Shown piece by piece: positions 7,138-13,793 of a DNA stretch of 29,936 bases (position 1 is its first letter; every line of letters begins with the position of its first letter). The stretch spans positions 1 to 29,936 of the forward strand of contig DASPNP010000060.1 of assembly GCA_035626475.1 (NCBI GenBank), in the 5' to 3' direction. The notes under the pieces are model-generated. The model was not told the DNA's origin. It ran no database searches and saw only the letters and a program-made list of their open reading frames with translations. Origin of the DNA: DASPKT01 sp035626475 (GTDB taxonomy: Bacteria; Pseudomonadota; Alphaproteobacteria; Azospirillales; Azospirillaceae). The position numbers were made by a program, and so were the translations under genes.

Positions 7138-10100
7138 TTACTCGGCGGGCACCGGTTCCAGGTCCGCCGCGCGCTGCGCCTCGTCCCGGGGCGCCAGCAG
7201 CAGGTACATGGCCGGCGTCACCAGCCGCGACAGGAAGGTGGAGGAGACGAGCCCGCCGATGATCACCACCGCCAGCGGCGAATAGAGGCCGGACGCCTCG
7301 ATCGCCAGCGGCAGCAGGCCGCCGACCGCCGTGGCCGAGGTCAGCAGGACCGGCAGGAACCGCACCTCGCCCGCCTCCTCGATCGCCTCCTTCAGCGGCA
7401 CGCCCTGGCGGCGCAGCTGGCTGGTGAAGTCGACCAGCAGGATCGAGTTCTTGATCTCGATGCCGATCAGCGCGACGAAGCCGATGACGGCGGTGAAGCT
7501 CAGCGTGTAGCCCGTCGCCCACAGCGCCAGCAGCCCGCCGATGACGCCCAGCGGGATCACGCCCGCCACCACCGCCGTGGCGGCGAAGCTGCGGAACTCC
7601 AGGATCAGCACCGCCAGCACGCCGAAGACGGCGATGATGATGGCCGTGCCCAGGCCCGCGAAGCTGCGCGCCTGCGCCTCCGCCTCGCCGCCCGTCTCCA
7701 CCCGGTAGCCCGGGGGCAGCGGGATGCCGGCCACGGCGCGCTGCACCGCCTGGGTCACCTCGCCGGTGTTGAAGCCGGTGGAGACGAAGGCCGTCACCGT
7801 GACCGAGCGCTCCCGGTTGTAACGGTCGATGCGGGCGGGACCCGACTCGAACTGCGGCCGGGTGACGCTGGAGAGCGGCGTGGCGCCCGCCAGGGTCGGC
7901 AGGTAGATGTCGCCCAGCGAGTCCAGCTCGTGCCGCTGGCCCATGGGCAGGCGGACGGTCACCGGGAACTCGTCGCCGTCCGCCTCGCGGAAGGAGGCGA
8001 CGCGCTCGCCCGACAGGGCCAGCCGCACCGCCCGGTCGACCGCGCCGGCCGGCACCCCCAGCACCGCCGCCTTGTCCAGGTCGACGCCGAGATCCAGGTC
8101 GGTGCGGTCCAGCCGCATCGGGTTCTGGATGTCGCGGGTGCCGGGCACCTCCTCCATCGCCTGGGTGACGCGGGCGGCGATGTCCTTCAGCACGTCCAGC
8201 TCCGCGCCCAGCACGCGGATGGCGACGGGCGCCTCGATCGGCGGGCCGTTCTGGAAGGTGCGGACCAGGATCTGGGCGCCGGGATAGGCGGCCAGGCGCT
8301 GGCGCAGCCCGTCCAGCAGCTTGGGGCTCTCCTCCCCGTCCCATTTCTCCAGCTTCACGAAGACCGCGCCGTGGGTCGGGTCGTCCTCGCGCGGCTGGAT
8401 ATTGTAGTAGATGCGTGGGTTGCCGTGCCCGGCATTGCCCATCATCCAGCGCACGCCCGGCAGGGTCCGGACCTGTTCCTCGACGAAGTCCACGGCCTTC
8501 CGCGTCTCCGTCAGGGCGGAGCCGTCGGGCAGGTCGACCTCGACCACGAACTGCGGGATCTCGGCCGCCGGGAACAGCGAGAAGCCGATGCGCGGGATAA
8601 GCAGCAGCGACCCGGCGAACAGCGCCATCGCCACAGTCACCGTCAGCGCCGGCCGCTCCAGCGCCCGGTGCAGCAGCGGGCGGTATACGGTGTGGATGCC
8701 GCGCATGACCGCCTGCAGCGCCGGGTTGCCCTCCGGGTCCTCGTGCTTGGACAGCAGGCGCGCCGCCAGGAACGGGATGATGGTGAGCGCCACGAACAGC
8801 GAGGCCGCCACCGTCGCCAGCACCGCCACGGGCAGCGAGCGGATGAACTTGCCGGCACCCTCGGGCAGGAACAGCAGCGGCAGGAAGGCCAGCATCAGCG
8901 TGGCGGTGCAGCCCAGCACGGCGACGGCGATCTGGCGCGTGCCCTCGATCGCCGCCTTGGTGCGCGGCAGGCCCTGGCGCAGATGGCGGGCGATGTTCTC
9001 GGTGACGACGATGCTGTCGTCCACCAGCAGACCCAGCGCCAGCACGAAGCCCGCGATGGAGAGCTGGTTCAGCGAGTAGCCCATCCATTTCAGCATGGTC
9101 ACGGCGATGGCGAGCGACAGCGGGATCGCCACCATCACCACCAGCGAGGCGCGCATGCCCAGCGGGATCAGCGTCACCAGCACCAGCGCCAGCGCGATGG
9201 CGAAATCGCGGTAGAGGCCGGACAGGCGGTGCGACACGTTCTCCGACTGGTCGAAGCCGCGCTCCATCTTGATCGTGGGCGGCAGCGTCTCCTCGAAGCG
9301 GTCGAGCGCGGCGTAGACGCCCTCGCGCAGCTTGAAGATGTTCTGCCCGTCCATCTGGTTGGCGGTCACGAACACCGCGCGCTTGCCGTCGTAGCGGGTG
9401 ATGTGGTTGGCCTCGTCCGCCGCCCATTCCACCTCGGCCACGTCGCGCACCCGCAGCACCCGGCCGTTGGAGGCCGACACCACGGTGTTGCGCACGTCCT
9501 CGATCGTGCCGAAATCGCCGGTGCCCTTGACGTTGAAGCGGCGCTCGCCGGAATGGACCGCGCCCAGCGGCAGGCTCAAGCCCTCGGCCTTCAGCGCGTC
9601 GGCGACCGACTGGGCCGGCACGCCCAGCACCGACAGGCGGCCGAGGTCCAGCGCCACGCGGATCTCGCTGCGCGCCTCGCCCCAGACCTCGGTCTCGCGC
9701 ACGCCGGGCACGCGGTCGATGATGTCCTTGAGGTCGTCGGCCCGCTTCTCCAGCTCGCGGTCGCTGGCGGTGTCGCTGACCAGCGCCACCTGGACGAAGT
9801 TGGTCAGGCTGGTCTGGAACTTGCGCACCTCCAGCTTGGCGAGGCCGGCCGGCAGCGTCGGGCGCACGGCATTCACCTCGCGCACCACCTGGTCGTATTT
9901 GCGCTCCGGATCGGAACTCCAGTCGAACTCGATGGTGATGGCGGCGGTGCCGTCGCGGGTGCGCGACGTGATCTTGACGACGTCGTCCAGCGCCGACAGC
10001 GCGTCCTCGATGGGATCGGTGACCAGCTTCTCCATCTCCAGCGGGTCGGCGCCCGGCAGGACCGCGACCACGATGTTGATGGGCGTGGGGAAGTTGGGGT

Positions 10101-10212
10101 CCTCGGCGCGCGGGATGGACAGCAGCGCGCTCACCCCCATGGCCGCCAGCATGGCGAAGAGGACCAGGGTGAACTGCCAGTAGCGGACGGAGAAGCCGAC
10201 GATCCCGTTCAT
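7138..10212 (-). CDS. RND efflux transporter permease (AcrB/AcrD family)
   Basis: Encodes 1024 residues, the normal length for an inner-membrane RND pump. The first membrane segment (about 10-32) is followed by a large periplasmic loop beginning near SIPRAEDPNFP. The proton-relay acidic pair is Asp398-Asp399 in LALGLLVDDSIVVTENI (TM4), and the TM10 lysine is Lys921 in IGIEIKNSILLVDF. The second half repeats the TM-loop-TM plan with a periplasmic domain at about 550-850. It should trade protons for export of drugs, solvents or other hydrophobic molecules together with a membrane fusion protein and an outer-membrane channel. The adaptor gene lies ten bases upstream in the same operon. No outer-membrane factor gene is present here, so a channel encoded elsewhere is probably used. 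The substrate cannot be told from sequence. Confidence 0.95.
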   Translation of the reverse strand: MNGIVGFSVRYWQFTLVLFAMLAAMGVSALLSIPRAEDPNFPTPINIVVAVLPGADPLEMEKLVTDPIEDALSALDDVVKITSRTRDGTAAITIEFDWSSDPERKYDQVVREVNAVRPTLPAGLAKLEVRKFQTSLTNFVQVALVSDTASDRELEKRADDLKDIIDRVPGVRETEVWGEARSEIRVALDLGRLSVLGVPAQSVADALKAEGLSLPLGAVHSGERRFNVKGTGDFGTIEDVRNTVVSASNGRVLRVRDVAEVEWAADEANHITRYDGKRAVFVTANQMDGQNIFKLREGVYAALDRFEETLPPTIKMERGFDQSENVSHRLSGLYRDFAIALALVLVTLIPLGMRASLVVMVAIPLSLAIAVTMLKWMGYSLNQLSIAGFVLALGLLVDDSIVVTENIARHLRQGLPRTKAAIEGTRQIAVAVLGCTATLMLAFLPLLFLPEGAGKFIRSLPVAVLATVAASLFVALTIIPFLAARLLSKHEDPEGNPALQAVMRGIHTVYRPLLHRALERPALTVTVAMALFAGSLLLIPRIGFSLFPAAEIPQFVVEVDLPDGSALTETRKAVDFVEEQVRTLPGVRWMMGNAGHGNPRIYYNIQPREDDPTHGAVFVKLEKWDGEESPKLLDGLRQRLAAYPGAQILVRTFQNGPPIEAPVAIRVLGAELDVLKDIAARVTQAMEEVPGTRDIQNPMRLDRTDLDLGVDLDKAAVLGVPAGAVDRAVRLALSGERVASFREADGDEFPVTVRLPMGQRHELDSLGDIYLPTLAGATPLSSVTRPQFESGPARIDRYNRERSVTVTAFVSTGFNTGEVTQAVQRAVAGIPLPPGYRVETGGEAEAQARSFAGLGTAIIIAVFGVLAVLILEFRSFAATAVVAGVIPLGVIGGLLALWATGYTLSFTAVIGFVALIGIEIKNSILLVDFTSQLRRQGVPLKEAIEEAGEVRFLPVLLTSATAVGGLLPLAIEASGLYSPLAVVIIGGLVSSTFLSRLVTPAMYLLLAPRDEAQRAADLEPVPAE

Positions 10213-10222
10213 GGCGGCGGCC

Positions 10223-11284
10223 TCAGCGGGCGGCGGCCGGGGTGGGCGCCGCGGTCGGCAGCTCCACCACGTCGCCGGTGCGCAGGTAGGCGGCGCCGCG
10301 CGCCACCACGATCTCGCCGGCCGTCAACCCCCCGGCCACCAGCGTGTTGGGCCCGTCCAGCCCCGCCACGCTGACCATGCGACGGGAGACGGCGCGGGTC
10401 GCCGGGTCGACCACGAAGACGCCGGCCTCGGTCCCGAAGCCCTCCAGGATGGCGGCGCTGGGGATGGCGAGCAGGCTGGCGGTGGCGTCGGCGTCGGGCT
10501 GGATCAGCACATGGGCGACGCGGCCGCTGACGGCGGCGTCGGGCGATCCCTCCAGCTGCAGCTCCACGTCGAAGACGCCGGTGCGCTTGTCGCTGCGGGC
10601 GGCGATGCGGCCGACGCGCGCCGGCAGCGCCTTGCCGTCCAGCGTCACCTCGGCCACGGCGCCGACGCTGACGCGGCCGACGTCGCGGTCGGACAGGCCG
10701 ACGCGCACGATCATGCCGCTGTCCCGGTCGCCGATGGTCAGCACCGGCGCGCCGGCCGGGACGATCTCGCCCGGCTCCAGCGTGCGGGCCAGCACCACGC
10801 CGTCGGCCGGCGCCACGATCGAGGCGAGGCTGCGGTTGAAGGCGATGACGTCGCGCTTGGCCCGGGCGGCCTTCAGCGAGGCCTGCGCATCCTCCAGCCG
10901 CGAGCGCTGGGCGAAACCCTTCTCGGCCAGCGGGGTCAGCCGGGCGATGTCCTGCTCGGCCTTCATCACCGCCGCTTCCGCCTCGCGCAGGTTGGCGGAG
11001 ATTTCCTGCTGGTCGATCAGCGCCAAGCGCTGGCCGGCCTTCACCTCGTCCGAGATGTCCACCTCGAAGGCGGCGATGCGGCCGGACACCTTGAAGGACA
11101 GCGGCACCTCGCGCTTGAACTGCACCATGCCGGTGCCGCGCACCATGGACGCCCGGGGCGCCGGCGCCACCGTGGCCGTGCCCACCAGCACCGCCGGCTT
11201 CTGCGGCGCCGTCGGAACGGCTGGGCCCGCCTGGGGTTCACCACAGGCCGCGAGGGCGAGGAGCAGCAGGACGGCGCGTTTCAT
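10223..11284 (-). CDS. RND efflux periplasmic adaptor (membrane fusion lipoprotein)
   Basis: Encodes 353 residues. The N-terminus MKRAVLLLLALAACGE is a lipoprotein signal with lipobox LAAC and acylated Cys14, so the protein is anchored in a membrane facing the periplasm. The HlyD/AcrA plan follows: lipoyl half-motif near 60-90 (SFKVSGRIAAFEVDISDEVKAGQRLALID), alpha-helical hairpin at about 95-150 (QEISANLREAEAAVMKAEQDI...), second lipoyl half near 155-185 (ASIVAPADGVVLARTLEPGEIV), then beta-barrel and membrane-proximal domains. It bridges the RND permease to an outer-membrane channel. It is the first gene of the pump operon and should be controlled by the divergent TetR protein through the inverted repeat just upstream of its start. 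Confidence 0.93.
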   Translation of the reverse strand: MKRAVLLLLALAACGEPQAGPAVPTAPQKPAVLVGTATVAPAPRASMVRGTGMVQFKREVPLSFKVSGRIAAFEVDISDEVKAGQRLALIDQQEISANLREAEAAVMKAEQDIARLTPLAEKGFAQRSRLEDAQASLKAARAKRDVIAFNRSLASIVAPADGVVLARTLEPGEIVPAGAPVLTIGDRDSGMIVRVGLSDRDVGRVSVGAVAEVTLDGKALPARVGRIAARSDKRTGVFDVELQLEGSPDAAVSGRVAHVLIQPDADATASLLAIPSAAILEGFGTEAGVFVVDPATRAVSRRMVSVAGLDGPNTLVAGGLTAGEIVVARGAAYLRTGDVVELPTAAPTPAAAR

Positions 11285-11291
11285 GGCGATG

Positions 11292-11324
11292 AACCTAACA
11301 GGGTTAAGTTTACGCTGTTAGGTT
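11292..11324. promoter_or_regulatory. Likely TetR operator between pump and regulator genes
   Basis: A perfect inverted repeat, AACCTAACAG-N13-CTGTTAGGTT, lies in the 127-base gap between the divergent efflux operon and the TetR-family gene. The right arm overlaps the predicted -10 box of the efflux promoter and the left arm lies in the leader. This is classic placement for local repression of a pump by its own TetR regulator. Confidence 0.75.
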
Positions 11325-11347
11325 ACCGCTTGCGCCACCGGCGTCAA
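11320..11347 (-). promoter_or_regulatory. Candidate promoter of the RND efflux operon
   Basis: On the leftward strand TTGACG (11347-11342) and TAACCT (11325-11320) are spaced by 16 bases. The -35 box matches the consensus at five of six positions; the -10 box is weak. The predicted transcript starts near 11313, inside the inverted repeat, about 30 bases before the adaptor ATG. Confidence 0.5.
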
Positions 11348-11411
11348 GTGGTTCAAAATCGGAATCGACGCATGGCGGCGGGTTCAGCCATGCGGCGTGG
11401 GAGTGGTGGAC

Positions 11412-12098
11412 ATGGGCGGCGGGGAACGACAGGAGATCGCGGCACGGCGCACGCGGCTGCCGGCGGCCGAGCGGCGGGAGCAGATCCTGCGCATCGCGCG
11501 CGAACTCTTCATCGCCGAGGGGTTCGAGCGCGCCTCCATGCGCCGCATCGCCGAGCGCGCGGGCATCACGCCGACCGCCATCTACGACCATTTCGCCGAC
11601 AAGGAGGCCCTGATGGCCGCCATCGGCGAGGAGTTCTTCGACGGCCTCATCGAGGCGTTGTCGACGGTGCCGGACGCGACGCCGGACCCGCTGGACCGGC
11701 TGAAGATGCTGCTGGAGGGCTATGTCCGCTACGGTCTGGCGCGGCCCCGGGAATACCGGCTGGTCTTCATGACCCCGCTGGAGGGGCTGGGCCGCATCAC
11801 CGGCCACCGGCTGCCGCGCGACGGCACCCCGCCGGAATGCCTGGGCGGCACCATGAAGGGCGCCATCTCCTTCGCCGTGCTGGAGGGAGAGATCGGCATG
11901 CTGATGGAGCGCGGCGTGCTCCGTCCGGGCGACAAGGAGGCCGTCGCCGACGTGGTCTGGATGATGGGCCACGGGCTGGTGTCGCTGCTGATCACCCATC
12001 CCGGCTTCGAGTGGACGCCGCTGGACACGGTGATCCGGACCTCCATCGACACGCTGCTGCACGGCATCGTCGCCGACCTACCCCCTCGCCATCCTTGA
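11412..12098 (+). CDS. TetR-family transcriptional repressor
   Basis: Encodes 228 residues from the ATG at 11412, chosen because GGGAG lies eight bases upstream; a GTG at 11397 would add five residues. The TetR N-terminal domain spans about 20-67, with the helix-turn-helix in ASMRRIAERAGITPTAIYDHFADKEAL. The C-terminal helical part (about 80-220) is the ligand-binding and dimer domain and contains a region like the TetR_C WHG-type family (REYRLVFMTPLEG). It is divergent from the RND operon with a perfect inverted repeat between them, so it most likely represses the pump and is released by a pump substrate. The TonB-like gene begins 16 bases after its stop and may be co-transcribed. Confidence 0.93.
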   Translation: MGGGERQEIAARRTRLPAAERREQILRIARELFIAEGFERASMRRIAERAGITPTAIYDHFADKEALMAAIGEEFFDGLIEALSTVPDATPDPLDRLKMLLEGYVRYGLARPREYRLVFMTPLEGLGRITGHRLPRDGTPPECLGGTMKGAISFAVLEGEIGMLMERGVLRPGDKEAVADVVWMMGHGLVSLLITHPGFEWTPLDTVIRTSIDTLLHGIVADLPPRHP

Positions 12099-12114
12099 GC
12101 CGCGGGGCCGGCTC

Positions 12115-12720
12115 GTGTCTTGTTCGGGCATGCGGGCGGAACGGCAGGCGCTGGAGCGCACGGAACCGGAGGAGGAGCGGGGGCTGTTCGGCCTCTCGCT
12201 GATGCTGTCCGCCATCATCCACGGCGCCGCCGTCTTCTGGCTGGCGCTGTTCACCCCCGGCGCCGAGGAGGGGGAGCTGTTCATCCCCTCCGACACCATG
12301 GTGCAGGTGGAGCTGGTGACGGAGGTGCCGGCCCGGGTCGCCGCCCCCGCCCCGGTCGAGGAGGCGCCCGTCAGCGACGCCGAGGTCGCCCGCGCCGCCG
12401 CCCCGCCCGCCCGCCGGCCCGATCCGGAGGTGGTCGCGGCCTCCTGGCGGCAGCAGATGCTGGCCCAGGTGCAGGAGTACAAGGTCTATCCCGACGAGGC
12501 GCGGCGCCGGCGCGAGGAGGCCACGGTCATGGTCAAGTTCACCATGGACCGGGGTGGGCGCGTCATCTATGTCCGGGTGCTGGACAGCTCCGGCAACCCG
12601 CTGCTTGACCAGGCGGCGATGGACGCGGTCAAGCGCGCCTCCCCCCTGCCCGAGCCGCCGCCGGGCGTGCCCGGCAGCCCCATCGCCGTGGTGCTGCCGG
12701 TGGCCTTCATGCTGGAATAG
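12115..12720 (+). CDS. TonB-like energy transducer
   Basis: Encodes 201 residues from the GTG at 12115; an ATG at 12130 would give 196. A single membrane segment (about 24-47) follows a charged N-terminus and contains the SxxxH pair Ser32/His36 (SLMLSAIIHGAAVFW), the residues through which TonB and TolA contact their proton-channel partners. A Pro/Ala/Glu-rich linker spans about 60-105. The C-terminal TonB domain (about 113-201) includes the motif YPDEARRRREEATVMVKFTM and the conserved LDQAAMDAVKRASPLPEPP. It should carry inner-membrane energy to outer-membrane receptors or channels. No exbB, exbD or receptor gene is nearby. Its position directly after the TetR gene of an efflux pump is unusual. 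Confidence 0.85.
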   Translation: MSCSGMRAERQALERTEPEEERGLFGLSLMLSAIIHGAAVFWLALFTPGAEEGELFIPSDTMVQVELVTEVPARVAAPAPVEEAPVSDAEVARAAAPPARRPDPEVVAASWRQQMLAQVQEYKVYPDEARRRREEATVMVKFTMDRGGRVIYVRVLDSSGNPLLDQAAMDAVKRASPLPEPPPGVPGSPIAVVLPVAFMLE

Positions 12721-12721
12721 G

Positions 12722-12753
12722 AGGGGCGCCCCGCAGGCATCCGGGACGCCCCT
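12722..12753. terminator. Bidirectional terminator-like hairpin
   Basis: AGGGGCG (12722-12728) pairs with CGCCCCT (12747-12753). After one mismatch, CCC pairs with GGG around a ten-base loop. It lies between the convergent TonB-like and PRC-barrel genes. A weak T run is absent on both sides. Confidence 0.55.
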
Positions 12754-12763
12754 GCCCCATTCC

Positions 12764-13690
12764 TCACGGCCGCGTCGGCATGCCGCCGGAGCTGCCCTCG
12801 GGCCGCGAGCTGCCGCTGCCGCTCGGTGCGGTGGTGCCGGTGCCGGTGCCGGAATCCATCTGCCGCGAGCCGCCGGTCTCCGACCCCATCGATCCCGCTC
12901 CCATGGAGCTGGTGCCCGCCGTCCCGTCGGCGGCGGAGCCCTCCGACCCGCTGCCGGACGATTTGCCCCCGGCGTGGCCCGAGCCGTGGCCGCCCAGCGA
13001 GACCATGGAGTCCTCGTAGCTGAAGGCGCCCAGGGCCGCCAGCTGCTCCTTGTTCAGGGTCGACAGCACGATGTCGGCCTTGCCGTCCTGCGGCACATGC
13101 AGCTCGGTGAAGTCGACCGCCACGTTGCGGCCGCCCTGCTCCATGGCGATCACCGCCTGCTGCGCCTGGCCGGTCCTGGTGTCCAGGATGACATCGCCGA
13201 TCCGGCCCAGCTGCTCGCCCGAGGTGTCGGCGACGCGGCGGCCGATCAGCTGCTCCAGGCTGGCCCGGTCGTTGGACGCCAGGTGGCCGGCGACGGAAGC
13301 CGTGTCGCCCTGCCCCGACCCGGCGCCCATGGCGCTGCCGCCCATCCGGTCCATGGCGCCGGCGGCGGTGTCGCCGGACGCGATGCCGGTCGAGGGGGCG
13401 TGCGGCGTCGCGGACGAGGCGGTGCCGGTATCGGCGGGGCCGGCCAGCGGACCGCTATGCGCGGAGCCCTGCGCGGCCGGATCGCTGATGCCGCCGGTGG
13501 TCGGGTTCATGCCGGTGCCGAGCGTCGCGTTGCTGTCGGGACCGGCGGTGGGCAGCCCGGCCGCCGCGGGCGGCGCGGAACCGGTCGTGCCCTGCTCCGG
13601 GGAGCCGAGCGGGGTGGAGCTCTGCGCATGGGCCGCCCAGCCGGCCAGCAGCGCCACGGCCGAGGCCATGGCCATCAGGTGCGTCTTCAT
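12764..13690 (-). CDS. Exported PRC-barrel domain protein with Gly/Ser-rich tail
   Basis: Encodes 308 residues from the ATG at 13690. This start has GGAGG five bases upstream and a signal peptide follows directly (MKTHLMAMASAVALLAGWAAHAQ). A longer frame from 13837 would overlap the next gene and begin with non-protein-like Arg/Cys sequence. Residues 24-140 are low-complexity Gly/Ser/Ala/Pro/Thr. A PRC-barrel-like domain occupies about 144-225 (LIGRRVADTSGEQLGRIGDVILDTRTGQAQQAVIAM...). Residues 230-308 are again Gly/Ser/Met-rich and end in MPTRP. PRC-barrel proteins bind RNA-processing or photosynthetic complexes, but exported versions in alphaproteobacteria have no clear function. The protein is presumably periplasmic or surface-associated. 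Confidence 0.8.
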   Translation of the reverse strand: MKTHLMAMASAVALLAGWAAHAQSSTPLGSPEQGTTGSAPPAAAGLPTAGPDSNATLGTGMNPTTGGISDPAAQGSAHSGPLAGPADTGTASSATPHAPSTGIASGDTAAGAMDRMGGSAMGAGSGQGDTASVAGHLASNDRASLEQLIGRRVADTSGEQLGRIGDVILDTRTGQAQQAVIAMEQGGRNVAVDFTELHVPQDGKADIVLSTLNKEQLAALGAFSYEDSMVSLGGHGSGHAGGKSSGSGSEGSAADGTAGTSSMGAGSMGSETGGSRQMDSGTGTGTTAPSGSGSSRPEGSSGGMPTRP

Positions 13691-13793
13691 GTTCGCCTCC
13701 GAGGGATCGAGCGGCCCGCGGCCGCAACCCAACCCCAACAGGCGCCGGGGCCGGCCGTGCCGTCCGCCCCGTGACCTCCGCGGGATATGCGCG

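Noticed and set aside
7052..9427. Long leftward frame inside the RND permease gene
   Set aside because: It overlaps the permease in another frame and its translation is low-complexity Arg/Gly/Ala; the permease frame has all RND motifs.
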